NCBI GenBank assembly: GCA_964486725.1
Contig: CAZAOK010000060.1
Span: forward strand, 1-22,083
Reading direction: 5' to 3'
Length of the DNA: 22,083 bases
DNA from: M55B154 sp964486725
GTDB lineage: Bacteria > Spirochaetota > UBA4802 > UB4802
Part shown: positions 7,667 to 15,005 of the stretch, in pieces
Position numbering within the stretch: the stretch's first letter is position 1
Layout of the letters: each line of letters starts with the position of its first letter
The notes under the pieces: model-generated
Seen by the model: the letters and a program-made list of their open reading frames with translations, nothing else
Databases searched by the model: none
Told to the model about the DNA's origin: nothing
Translations under genes and position numbers: made by a program

Positions 7667-7710
7667 TTGACAGGAACATCTGTATGTATAAAATGTACCA
7701 ACCGGTCAGT
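7667..7710 (+). promoter_or_regulatory. TetR-gene promoter and operator-like site
   Basis: TTGACA (7667-7672), 16 bases, then TAAAAT (7689-7694) forms a good sigma-70 promoter. ACCAACCGGTCAGT (7697-7710) follows at the expected transcription start. It contains the ACCGGT palindrome in the A/T-CC-N-ACCGGT layout seen at many TetR-family operators. Self-repression by the adjacent TetR gene is the natural inference. Confidence 0.55.
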
Positions 7711-7727
7711 ATAAAAGGAGCGCAGCC

Positions 7728-8363
7728 ATGCAAAAAACTAAGGGGCGGGATACCAGGCAGAAGGTTGTACGTCGTGCCATGGATCTGCTCTACACGGGTG
7801 GATTCAACGCCACCAGTATGAATGATATTGTAAATGTTACCGGTGTCAAGAAGGGAAATCTCTATTTCCATTTCAACAGCAAGGAGGAACTGGGGCTTGC
7901 GGTGATTGAAGAAGCATCACGTCAGTATACCATATACCTGAAAGAACGGGTAAAGGGAGCAACATACCTTGAGAAAGTTTTCAGTATGCTTAACGCGGTT
8001 ATGGATTTCCACCGGCAGCGTGGTTTCGTCGGGGGATGTATTTTCGGTAATACCGCCCTTGAAATGGCAGACCGTGACCCCCGTTTCACCGAGGCTGTAA
8101 AGGAAGTCTTTAACCAGTGGGCGGCGTGGATTGAGAGGTTGCTTGATGACGCCCGAAAGGCGGGCGAATTGCGTGAAGACATGGATAGCGGCAAGATGGC
8201 CCGGCATATCATCTCCTCCATGGAGGGTGGCATCATGATGGCCAGGACCACAAAAAATGAGTCTGATATTCGTGACACCGTTGAATTATTGAAGCAGTTT
8301 CTGCAAAGCTATAAAACTACGAAACAGGGGGACGGGCATGCTGAGCAGGGATCAGGTAATTAA
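7728..8363 (+). CDS. TetR/AcrR-family transcriptional regulator
   Basis: A 211-aa regulator. The N-terminal helix-turn-helix spans about residues 7-55: TRQKVVRRAMDLLYTGGF, then TSMNDIVNVTGVKKGNLYFHF, the classic TetR DNA-binding signature. The C-terminal helical ligand domain includes GCIFGN near residue 105, seen in a subgroup of AcrR-like regulators. AAAGGAG at 7714-7720 precedes the ATG. Its last 26 bases overlap the QueG-like gene, so the two are co-transcribed. It most likely represses its own operon and is released by a small ligand related to the reductase substrate. The ligand is unknown. Confidence 0.93.
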   Translation: MQKTKGRDTRQKVVRRAMDLLYTGGFNATSMNDIVNVTGVKKGNLYFHFNSKEELGLAVIEEASRQYTIYLKERVKGATYLEKVFSMLNAVMDFHRQRGFVGGCIFGNTALEMADRDPRFTEAVKEVFNQWAAWIERLLDDARKAGELREDMDSGKMARHIISSMEGGIMMARTTKNESDIRDTVELLKQFLQSYKTTKQGDGHAEQGSGN

Positions 8364-9468
8364 AAAAGCATACGAATGCGGCTTCGGGGACGTGGGCTTT
8401 ACCACTGCTGAACCTTTTTCCCATCACCGTGAACTTCTGGAGGGAAGGCAGGAGGACTATGGCTGGGCGGAGGCCCTTGGCCTTGCCCTGCTTGACGGCT
8501 CTGACCCCCGGAATATACTTCCCGGTGCCAGAACAGTGATCGTGGTGCTGGAGGAATATTATCACAAATCCTTCCCGAAGTCACTGGAGCCGTATTTCGG
8601 CCGCTGCTACCTTGATGATGACCGGGTTACCCGTGACGGGCTGGCCCTGCGTATCAAGGAGTTTCGCTCATTTCTGCGAAACAACGGTATCGACTCCAGG
8701 GTGCCCTTCAACCTCCCCCACCGGGTTGCCGCGGCAAGGGCGGGTCTTGGCACATTCGGCAAAAACTGCCTGCTGTATGCCAACCGAACTTCACGACAGA
8801 GCTCATGGGTGCTGCCGGTGGCCATCGTTATTGACCATGAATTTGAACCCGATCAGCCGACGGTTCGCCTGGGCTGTCCCGACTGGTGCCGTAACGCCTG
8901 CGTGTCCGCATGCCCCACCAGGGCACTGCAGGGAAACTGCAAGATCGATCCTCAAAAATGTATCTCATTTCTCACCTATTACGGCGATGGACTAACCCCC
9001 CGTGAGCTTCGTGAACCCATGGGCTTGTACGTCTACGGCTGCGACCGCTGCCAGGACGTCTGTCCCCGAAACAGGGCCTGGATGTCACAAGACATGCCGG
9101 TGAATGAAAAGGTGGTGGCAAAAGCAGCTGATTTTGACCTGGTAAAACTTCTGCACATGGACCGCGAATATTTTACAGAAAAGATATGGCCCCACATGTT
9201 CTACATGTCACCTGATGACATGTGGCGTTGGAAAATGAACGTGGCCCGTGTAATGGGAAACACCCTGGATCAGAAATATGTTTCTGAACTGGTAAAAGCC
9301 TTTAAAGAAAATGACGACGATCGGGTGCGTGGAATGATAGCCTGGGCCCTTGGAAGGCTTGGTGGTGAGGAAGCAAAAAATGCGCTGGAAAACTTCCGGT
9401 CTGAAAGTAAAGGTATAGCGCGTGAAGAGATCGAACTGGCCCTTGACGCCTGCCCGGTTTCGGTCTGA
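8338..9468 (+). CDS. QueG-like double [4Fe-4S] protein with HEAT-like C-terminus
   Basis: A 376-aa relative of epoxyqueuosine reductase. AGLGTFGKNCLLY matches the QueG AGLGWIGKN motif. Eight cysteines can bind two [4Fe-4S] clusters: Cys180, 184, 188 and 192 (ending CPTRAL), Cys208 (CISF) and Cys235, 238 and 242 (CDRCQDVCPRN). The first cluster uses C-x3-C-x3-C spacing rather than the QueG C-x2-C-x2-C. The stretch before AGLG reads VPFNLPHRVAAAR and lacks the Asp-x-x-Pro...Glu-Arg pattern I associate with the QueG active site. The C-terminus (about 310-370) has HEAT-like helices (MIAWALGRLGGEEAKNAL). I read it as a QueG paralogue acting on another substrate; a divergent true QueG is possible. 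A GGGGGAC ribosome site precedes the ATG. Coupling to TetR supports an inducible role. Confidence 0.8.
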   Translation: MLSRDQVIKKAYECGFGDVGFTTAEPFSHHRELLEGRQEDYGWAEALGLALLDGSDPRNILPGARTVIVVLEEYYHKSFPKSLEPYFGRCYLDDDRVTRDGLALRIKEFRSFLRNNGIDSRVPFNLPHRVAAARAGLGTFGKNCLLYANRTSRQSSWVLPVAIVIDHEFEPDQPTVRLGCPDWCRNACVSACPTRALQGNCKIDPQKCISFLTYYGDGLTPRELREPMGLYVYGCDRCQDVCPRNRAWMSQDMPVNEKVVAKAADFDLVKLLHMDREYFTEKIWPHMFYMSPDDMWRWKMNVARVMGNTLDQKYVSELVKAFKENDDDRVRGMIAWALGRLGGEEAKNALENFRSESKGIAREEIELALDACPVSV

Positions 9469-9507
9469 ATAAAGGTATGCACGGGATCGATTCACTAAAA
9501 CACAATT

Positions 9508-9582
9508 AGTATCACGCGGAGACGCGGGGAACGCGGAGAGTTCGTACCCTTCCCCAGCGTCTCCGCGACTCCGCGTGATACT
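9508..9582. repeat. palindromic repeat between convergent genes
   Basis: AGTATCACGCGGA (9508-9520) pairs exactly with 9570-9582. A second register pairs CGCGGAGACGC-GGGGA (9515-9530) with 9551-9567 with a single bulge. The element fills the gap between the QueG-like gene and the opposing traB-like gene, where it could serve as a two-way terminator. Its GCGGAGACGCGG wording belongs to the same general family as the repeats at 85, 18767 and 21906. Confidence 0.75.
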
Positions 9583-9584
9583 AT

Positions 9585-10784
9585 TTATCCCGTAAAAAAC
9601 TTCGTAAGAAAGGGAAAGGCCACGAAGGTGCCGATGGCTGATCCCAGGGAAGAGAAAAAGAATACCAGAAATACGCGGGTTACCCTGTTCGTCCACCATC
9701 CCCTGATACGCATGGTGCTGTCACGAAGTTCTTCGAAATCACGGACACGCGGTTTCACCAGCATCGCCTGTACAATACCGGTAACAATGCCCGCGCCGAT
9801 GGTTGGGTTGAGGCTGGTTATGGGGGCTGCGATAAATCCGGATATGGTTGTCAACGGATGGGCGAAGGACAACAGGCAGCCGATGGCGGTGAGAATACCG
9901 TTGATGAGCACCCAGTATAGCAGCACCTCGCCGGCCACGTCCCGTCCCCCGGAAAAGAATCCCCAGATGAATATGCTGATGATGATTATCGGGATGCCCC
10001 ATTTCAGTATCTTACCCACCGGGGCCGCGGGGGGGACGTATTCAATCTCCGAAAGATCGGCAGGTTGCGAATTGGATTCAAGTATCTCAAGCATGCCGGG
10101 CACGTGTCCCGCCCCCACTACGGCCACGGTAGTCTGTCCCAGTCCTTCGCGTATCTTTTCTGCCAGGTAGATGTCCCGCTCGTCTATAAGCACACGCTTG
10201 GTGACCGGAAGTTCTTCAGCGAACTCTTCCATTATCTTGCTCATCACATCAAAAGATTTCAATTCTTCGATGTCCATGTTTTCTATGTCAACAGATTCGC
10301 TTGCCCCAAGCCCGGCGATGAGTTTGAACTTGTCCCGAAACCGGGTTAGCCGCCACGCTCTTTTGAGGGTAACACCTATGTCACGGTCTGCCAGCACGAT
10401 TCTGATGTCCCGTTCTTTGGCAAGCTCAATGGCCCGGGTGAATTCTCTGCCGGGTGTGCTTCCCGTCTTCTCGGCAATTTTACGCTGAAACATGGCAAGT
10501 ATGAACTGGCCGATGAAGTAGAACATCTGCTTGTTCTTCAGTATTTCAACAATATTGATATCCAGAAACTTCTCCTTGTTGGTCATACGCTCAAAACGCT
10601 TGTCGTCAAGTTCAACACAGAGTGTATCAGGGTTCACGCGGTTAATTGTTTCCTCAACCAGTTCTACCGATTCTTTCGATACATGGGCAGTGCCCACCAG
10701 GTAAAGGGTTTTCCCGTCGGGATAGTGTATGATGTGAAGGCTTTCAGATTCCTTCTCAATTTTCGGGGCGGTAGTAAGCTCCAT
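9585..10784 (-). CDS. TraB/PrgY-family membrane protein
   Basis: A 399-aa TraB-family protein. The N-terminal domain has the family signatures LVGTAHVSKESV (GTAH at residues 31-34), CVELDDKRFERM and a later VVGAGHVPGM. These are the putative metal-binding His and Glu positions of the TIKI/TraB/PrgY superfamily. From about residue 255 onward there are four hydrophobic segments (GIPIIIISIFIWGFF; LLYWVLINGILTAIG; and two more), so the domain is anchored to the membrane. PrgY shuts down peptide pheromone in enterococci and Tiki is a membrane protease. Most bacterial copies have no assigned role, so a protease-like activity here is only inferred. GGAG precedes the ATG. Confidence 0.9.
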   Translation of the reverse strand: MELTTAPKIEKESESLHIIHYPDGKTLYLVGTAHVSKESVELVEETINRVNPDTLCVELDDKRFERMTNKEKFLDINIVEILKNKQMFYFIGQFILAMFQRKIAEKTGSTPGREFTRAIELAKERDIRIVLADRDIGVTLKRAWRLTRFRDKFKLIAGLGASESVDIENMDIEELKSFDVMSKIMEEFAEELPVTKRVLIDERDIYLAEKIREGLGQTTVAVVGAGHVPGMLEILESNSQPADLSEIEYVPPAAPVGKILKWGIPIIIISIFIWGFFSGGRDVAGEVLLYWVLINGILTAIGCLLSFAHPLTTISGFIAAPITSLNPTIGAGIVTGIVQAMLVKPRVRDFEELRDSTMRIRGWWTNRVTRVFLVFFFSSLGSAIGTFVAFPFLTKFFTG

Positions 10785-11207
10785 GATGTCTCCATGAGGT
10801 AAAGTATGCCTTTTAAGTGTCAGACCTGTGAAATGTGCGTATGATACAAAAATACTGCAAGTATTATTTTTGACTCTACATCATTATTAATCATCCACAG
10901 AGGAGCTTATGATATCATTCGGCTCTAAATAAATGAAACCGCCCGCTTCGCTCGATACACGCAGATGATTAGTGAGTAGTGAGCCGTGAGAAGTGAACTG
11001 AGGTTAAAAATTATGTAAATTGCAATTTCATAGATTATTGTTATAAAATTATTTTCAATTCCCAGGAATCCGGAAAGAGTGTATTATTTCATTCTCAGGG
11101 AACCGGCAAGAGCCTGCTAGAATAATTTTTAATGAATGCTGCTTTACAAATAACGAGATATGCATATGATAGTGAATGGTTACATTAATTAATAGGATTG
11201 AAATCAT
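10785..11207. other. 423-base intergenic region, no gene seen
   Basis: No credible reading frame is present. It contains a CGCCCGCTTCGCTCG phrase (about 10940-10955), then a run of GTGAGTAGTGAGCCGTGAGAAGTGA type (about 10972-11000). That run is similar to one at 19586-19620, and both precede the identical 20-base block (11062-11081 here). The rest is AT-rich and should include the hybrid-kinase promoter, which I cannot place. The kinase ribosome site is probably AGGA near 11193. Confidence 0.6.
11062..11081 (+). repeat. 20-base block shared with 19649-19668
   Basis: These 20 bases (CCAGGAATCCGGAAAGAGTG) are identical to 19649-19668 and on the same strand. In both places a GTGA-rich tract lies 30-60 bases upstream and GGAACC follows (11099-11104 here, 17 bases on). 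TTCC-CA-GGAA across its left edge is palindromic. It may be a regulator site or part of a dispersed repeat. Confidence 0.7.
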
Positions 11208-13511
11208 ATGCCTGAATACTCTGGCCAAAACACCGGCAATTCTGAAAACAACTTCAGAAACCTGATTGAACAGGCTTCTGAGGGAATGATCGTGCTTGTG
11301 GTTGGCACTACGGTGTTTGCTAACAGGGCAATGGAAACCATATCAGGCTACAGCAGAAACGAACTGGTTTCGATGAATATATTCGATATGCTTCATCCCT
11401 CTGACCGTCCTTTTGTCATGGAAAATTACCGCAGACGGGTAAGCGGTGAAAACTATACCCGGTCGTATAATTGCAGGGCCATCAGAAAAGACGGGGCTAC
11501 CGTGTGGGTTCGGATGCGGGTCAATCCAGTTACATGGGAAGGAGAGGATGCCGCGCTGGTCTTCATGGAAGATATTACCAGGCGAATTGAAACCAGTGAA
11601 GAAATTGATGAGTTGATGACACGGCTCAACCTGGCGGTTGAAGGGGCACAGGACGGCCTCTGGGATGTAAAATTTGATCCTGAAGATCCCATGAATTTTA
11701 ATAATGACATGTGGTTTTCATCACAATTCAAGCGGCTTCTCGGGTATACCGAGAATGATTACGATATCTTTCCCCACAGGCTTGGCACATGGGTTGACCT
11801 GTTGCACCCCGATGATAGGGATGATGTGATTGAATCGATGCGCGACTTCCTGTATAATCGGGAAACGTATGATATGCAGTACCGGATGAGAATGAAGAAT
11901 GGTGAATACCGATGGTTTCATGTTGTTGGCAGGGGCATGTGGGACAGAAAGGGTAGGCCACTCAGGGCCTCGGGATCTATACGTGATACAACCGAACGTA
12001 AAATTGCAGAGCAGCAGTTGAGGGAAAGCGAAGAACGGTTTCGGGTGCTGCATGAAGCCTCTTTTGGTGGGATTGGTATTCACGACAAGGGTACTATTAT
12101 CGAGTGTAACAGGGGTCTTAGCAATATTACCGGGTACACCTACGATGAACTCATCGGAATGAACGGACTGCTTCTCATTGCGCCTGAATATCGTGACCAG
12201 GTGATGGAAAAAATCGTTTCGGGGTATGATAAGCCATATACTACTTTCGGGCTGAAAAAGAACGGCACCATATATCCCCTCGAGATACAGGGAAGTAATG
12301 TTCAATATTACGGCAAAATCGTGCGGGTAACAGAGTTCAGGGACATCACCGAACGGTACAGGATGGAGGACGAGCTTCGCAAGATGCAGAGACTGGAATC
12401 CATAGGGGTTCTGGCCGGAGGTATTGCCCATGATTTTAATAATATACTTACCGCCATAATGGGAAACATTTCACTTGCCAGGCTGAAAAACCCCGAAGAC
12501 CCGGAATACTTTGAACTTTTGAAAGAGGCCGAAGATGCCGCCTACCGGGCCAGGGGACTCACCGCGCAATTTCTTACCTTCGCGAAGGGGGGGTCACCTG
12601 TACAGGGTGAAGCCTCCATACGGGAAATTATAACGAATTCAGCTAATTTCATTCTCATGGGGTCAAATATCAGTTGCCATTACAATTTTCATGAGAACCT
12701 GAAGCAGGCAAAAGTTGATCGCGAACAGGTAAGTCAGCTCATTCAGAATCTCATATTGAACGCCAAAGAGGCAATGCCGGATGGTGGTGAAATCAGCATT
12801 TTTGCCCGAACTGAAAAGATAGACCGGGGCAGCAAACTTCCACTGCAGGCGGGGGAGTATATATCCATACGCATACAGGATAACGGTACCGGTATCAGCG
12901 AAGAACATATAAATAATATTTTCGATCCGTATTTTACCACCAGGGAAGAGGGACACGGACTGGGGCTTTCGGTGGTATACTCGGTTATAAAGCGGCACGG
13001 TGGATATATATACGTGGAATCTGAGCCGGGTAAAGGTGCCGAATTTACTTTTTACCTGCCGGCCGCTGATTCCGTGGATAATGGAACTTCCGGGGAGCGT
13101 GATGTGCCCGTTGAAGGAACAGGAAAGGTTTTATTGATGGACGATGATGACGCACTCAGAAGGGTAGCCGGACGTATGCTTGAATCACTGGGCTACAGGG
13201 TTGTCACCGCTGCCGACGGCGACCAGGCCATTGAGAATGTTAAGCGTGCGATTGATGAAAATCAACCTTTTGAACTTCTTATTCTTGACCTTACCATTCC
13301 AGGAGGAAAAGGGGGAAAGGAAACCATACAGGATATTCGGAAAATTGACCCATATGTGAAAGCCATCGTTTCCAGTGGATACTCTGATGTGACGGTTATG
13401 TCGGATTTCCGTGAGTATGGTTTTGATGGTGTAATGGCCAAGCCCTATCGTATTGAAGAAATGAGCCGGGTTTTGCATGATATACTTAGGGTAAAATCCC
13501 GCCGCCACTGA
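11208..13511 (+). CDS. hybrid sensor histidine kinase: PAS-PAS-PAS-HisKA-HATPase-REC
   Basis: A 767-aa soluble hybrid kinase with no membrane segment. PAS domains lie at about residues 13-125, 135-265 and 278-390; each ends in a DITRR/DTTER/DITER-type PAC boundary. The phosphoacceptor helix is GGIAHDFNNILTAIMGN with His408. The ATPase domain has an N box NLILNAKEAM, G1 DNGTGI and G2 GHGLGLS. The C-terminal receiver has acidic DDDD, phosphoacceptor Asp694 in LDLTIPGG and a conserved Lys in MAKPY. It should sense a cytoplasmic signal, autophosphorylate and pass phosphate to its own receiver. No output regulator is adjacent, so an Hpt protein or response regulator elsewhere is needed. No cofactor-binding residues were identified in the PAS domains. 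Confidence 0.95.
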   Translation: MPEYSGQNTGNSENNFRNLIEQASEGMIVLVVGTTVFANRAMETISGYSRNELVSMNIFDMLHPSDRPFVMENYRRRVSGENYTRSYNCRAIRKDGATVWVRMRVNPVTWEGEDAALVFMEDITRRIETSEEIDELMTRLNLAVEGAQDGLWDVKFDPEDPMNFNNDMWFSSQFKRLLGYTENDYDIFPHRLGTWVDLLHPDDRDDVIESMRDFLYNRETYDMQYRMRMKNGEYRWFHVVGRGMWDRKGRPLRASGSIRDTTERKIAEQQLRESEERFRVLHEASFGGIGIHDKGTIIECNRGLSNITGYTYDELIGMNGLLLIAPEYRDQVMEKIVSGYDKPYTTFGLKKNGTIYPLEIQGSNVQYYGKIVRVTEFRDITERYRMEDELRKMQRLESIGVLAGGIAHDFNNILTAIMGNISLARLKNPEDPEYFELLKEAEDAAYRARGLTAQFLTFAKGGSPVQGEASIREIITNSANFILMGSNISCHYNFHENLKQAKVDREQVSQLIQNLILNAKEAMPDGGEISIFARTEKIDRGSKLPLQAGEYISIRIQDNGTGISEEHINNIFDPYFTTREEGHGLGLSVVYSVIKRHGGYIYVESEPGKGAEFTFYLPAADSVDNGTSGERDVPVEGTGKVLLMDDDDALRRVAGRMLESLGYRVVTAADGDQAIENVKRAIDENQPFELLILDLTIPGGKGGKETIQDIRKIDPYVKAIVSSGYSDVTVMSDFREYGFDGVMAKPYRIEEMSRVLHDILRVKSRRH

Positions 13512-13535
13512 CCCGGAGTTGTACACCTTCCACTT

Positions 13536-13555
13536 CGCCGGAATAAATCCCGGCG
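13536..13555 (+). terminator. short hairpin after the hybrid kinase
   Basis: CGCCGG (13536-13541) pairs with CCGGCG (13550-13555) around an eight-base AT-rich loop, 24 bases after the kinase stop. It is followed by CAAAAG rather than a U run, so it is a weak terminator candidate. Confidence 0.3.
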
Positions 13556-13593
13556 CAAAAGACTAACCCGGGAGATAATAAGCTGTAAATCTG

Positions 13594-13621
13594 TTGACAT
13601 GAATACCATTTGTGCTATTTT
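13594..13621 (+). promoter_or_regulatory. promoter candidate for the 125-aa protein
   Basis: TTGACA (13594-13599), 16 bases, then TATTTT (13616-13621). The predicted start near 13628 leaves a leader of about 60 bases before the ATG at 13687. Confidence 0.45.
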
Positions 13622-13686
13622 GTGTTAGTAGTACTGCAATTAATGTTAGTTTTGCTATATATTATCCTGGGAGACAGGGGGATAGG

Positions 13687-14064
13687 ATGACACGAAATGG
13701 ACAGGGATCCACCCTGGAGGCAACTGGCAACATGGCACGTTATGTGCACGCTGCACCGGGCACTAACGTGCAGGGGTGCGCGTTTGATTATACGGTAATA
13801 GAAGAAGGACTTGTTACCCATGATGGCAGGGATATTCTGTATAACCTGTGCGAGGTAAAAGTCGGAAGCCCTATCACAGGTGAAGGACGTTTCCGCTTTG
13901 TCGAGGTGCCGGGATACGTGTTATCCTACAAGTCTGCAGAAGATTCATCTGGCAGGCCTGTAAGTACTCTTGACCCTGTTTCCAGCAAAAAAGAACAGGA
14001 ATCCATATCGCAGCTTTTCTCCGGATCTTTTCCGGGAAAACAAGTGCGGTTCAGCGCATCATAA
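13687..14064 (+). CDS. uncharacterised 125-aa protein
   Basis: I do not recognise this protein. It has no signal peptide or membrane helix. The central part is rich in beta-type sequence: GCAFDYTVIEEGLVTHDG, then LYNLCEVKVGSPITGEGRF and VEVPGYVLSYK. Two cysteines (in GCAFDY and NLCEV) could be redox-active or bind a metal. The last 35 residues are Ser/Lys-rich and probably disordered. The frame runs back to 13612, but GGGGGATAGG just before 13687 decides the start. It stands alone behind its own promoter-like site, between the hybrid kinase and a gene-poor stretch. The codon pattern looks like that of its neighbours. Confidence 0.65.
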   Translation: MTRNGQGSTLEATGNMARYVHAAPGTNVQGCAFDYTVIEEGLVTHDGRDILYNLCEVKVGSPITGEGRFRFVEVPGYVLSYKSAEDSSGRPVSTLDPVSSKKEQESISQLFSGSFPGKQVRFSAS

Positions 14065-14147
14065 CACGATGCGGGCAATCCATCCGGCGATAACGGGATA
14101 CATGGTAAAAAAGCAGTAATTGAACCTGGGCAAACCTGCTCCAATTT

Positions 14148-14199
14148 CTTTTCATTATGAAGCAAATAATCAATATTTTAGTCATAGCTGAGTAGTCAC
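14148..14199. repeat. solo end of the inverted-repeat element
   Basis: These 52 bases align without gaps to the reverse complement of 2889-2940, identical at 42 of 52 positions. Two long exact blocks stand out: TTCATTATGAAGCAAAT and ATAGCTGAGTA. No matching second end was found within about 200 bases either side, so this is a truncated or solo copy. Confidence 0.75.
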
Positions 14200-14289
14200 C
14201 TCATTTCTATAATATTCATGTCATCAGTATGCTGTCACGTGCACTGGGCCCGGTCATCATAAAATATATTGACAGGGGATGATTCTTTG

Positions 14290-14320
14290 GTTGACTTTTC
14301 AAAGGTCAACACCCTATTAT
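14290..14320 (+). promoter_or_regulatory. promoter with overlapping inverted repeat
   Basis: TTGACT (14291-14296), 18 bases, then TATTAT (14315-14320). GTTGAC (14290-14295) and GTCAAC (14305-14310) form an inverted repeat with inner TTT/AAA pairing. It covers the -35 box and spacer, as a repressor site would. It could drive the doubtful frame at 14361 and the 61-aa membrane protein. Confidence 0.45.
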
Positions 14321-14360
14321 CATTTCGAAGTATGATTTTGAAATTCATTACGGTGCCTGA

Positions 14361-14684
14361 ATGGGTCTTTTAGTATATAAAAACCTGAAGCAATTTGCCA
14401 TAGCAGTCATCATTCTTTGTATTCCAGGCATGATACTGCTGCAGCAGGGGCATGAGCCGGATTATATCAGTTGTGAAGCGGAAGCAGGTATTGTTCTGCA
14501 GGCAGCGCAATGCGAAACCCTCACTGGTAAAAACAGCAGCAGGATGCAGTTTCATGATGCCGGGCATCTGCAGTGCGTGGTGAAACGTCATCGTGTACGT
14601 TTCAAACCGCATATACGAGTGATAACCAATTCACATTCAGACTGTACCGTGTTTCCAAGATGGAGCAGGGCAACCTCCACCTGA
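14361..14684 (+). pseudogene. doubtful or decayed reading frame with signal-like start
   Basis: A 107-residue frame starting MGLLVYKNLKQFAIAVIILC, which resembles a signal peptide or membrane anchor. It begins 34 bases after the predicted transcription start. There is no good ribosome site (only CGGTG). After about residue 75 the sequence loses protein character (VKRHRVRFKPHIRV), while an overlapping frame from about 14573 looks more protein-like (QFTFRLYRVSKMEQGNLHLT). A gene broken by a frameshift would explain this; chance would too. Confidence 0.25.
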
Positions 14685-14691
14685 CCTCTCA

Positions 14692-14731
14692 CGATTTATT
14701 TTATAAAATACATACAACACAAAATAAATCG
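14692..14731 (+). promoter_or_regulatory. leader hairpin next to the ribosome site of the 61-aa protein
   Basis: CGATTTATTTT (14692-14702) pairs exactly over 11 bp with AAAATAAATCG (14721-14731). The next bases, AGGTG, are the ribosome site of the gene at 14742. CACCTGACCTCT just before the left arm could partly pair with GAGGTG across a small bulge. The AU-rich stem and partly hidden ribosome site suggest translational control; this is an inference. Confidence 0.45.
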
Positions 14732-14741
14732 AGGTGCAATA

Positions 14742-14927
14742 ATGAGTATAATCGGTGTAATAATATACAGTTTAACCTTTCTGACGTACATGTTATATTT
14801 CGGTGGATACGAGGCAAAACTCCACCTGTCTCATTCTGTGGCACTGGGCTTTACCGTGTTCATGACCCTGGTGCTGGTTGGAGATATTATAATCGAAAGG
14901 ATTATTTCCCGGAAGAAATCCGGGTAA
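14742..14927 (+). CDS. 61-aa membrane protein with two helices
   Basis: A short protein with two hydrophobic helices (about residues 3-22, IIGVIIYSLTFLTYMLYFGG, and 32-52, ALGFTVFMTLVLVGDIIIE) and a basic C-terminus (RKKSG). GAGGTG (14731-14736) six bases before the ATG supports translation. No family is recognised. CCCGGA-AGAAA-TCCGGG at its very end, running into the stop codon, forms a short hairpin that may end the transcript. It lies 78 bases before the next operon on the same strand. Confidence 0.65.
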   Translation: MSIIGVIIYSLTFLTYMLYFGGYEAKLHLSHSVALGFTVFMTLVLVGDIIIERIISRKKSG

Positions 14928-14970
14928 AGCGTTGACAGTCCCGGTTAATCATAATTTTTCATTTTTTTTC

Positions 14971-14998
14971 TTGCCATACCTGGTTGACGGGATATTAC
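14971..14998 (+). promoter_or_regulatory. promoter candidate for the 15006-17296 operon
   Basis: TTGCCA (14971-14976), 16 bases, then TATTAC (14993-14998). Transcription would start at about 15005, right at the ATG (15006). The first gene lacks a convincing ribosome site, so a leaderless message is possible. Confidence 0.35.
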
Positions 14999-15005
14999 GT
15001 ATAGT

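Larger units (their letters stand above)
14065..14741. other. 677-base gene-poor region
   Basis: This region holds the solo inverted-repeat-element end (14148-14199), a promoter with an inverted repeat (14291-14320), a doubtful reading frame (14361-14684) and a leader hairpin (14692-14731). Different frames look partly protein-like in different places: a hydrophobic N-terminus in one frame at 14361, and FTFRLYRVSKMEQGNLHLT in another at about 14630. This could mean a decayed, frameshifted gene. Nothing else could be supported. Confidence 0.5.

Noticed and set aside
9628..10170. 180-aa plus-strand open frame
   Set aside because: It is antisense to the TraB-family gene, whose motifs are clear.
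11099..11130. Second ECF promoter ahead of the hybrid kinase
   Set aside because: GGAACC is present, but no GTC-type -10 box lies 15-18 bases downstream.
11721..12431. 236-aa minus-strand open frame
   Set aside because: It is antisense to the PAS domains of the hybrid kinase and has no supported start.
14573..14935. 120-aa frame overlapping the 61-aa membrane protein
   Set aside because: It has a GTG start without ribosome site and runs out of frame through a better supported gene; at most it is a remnant.
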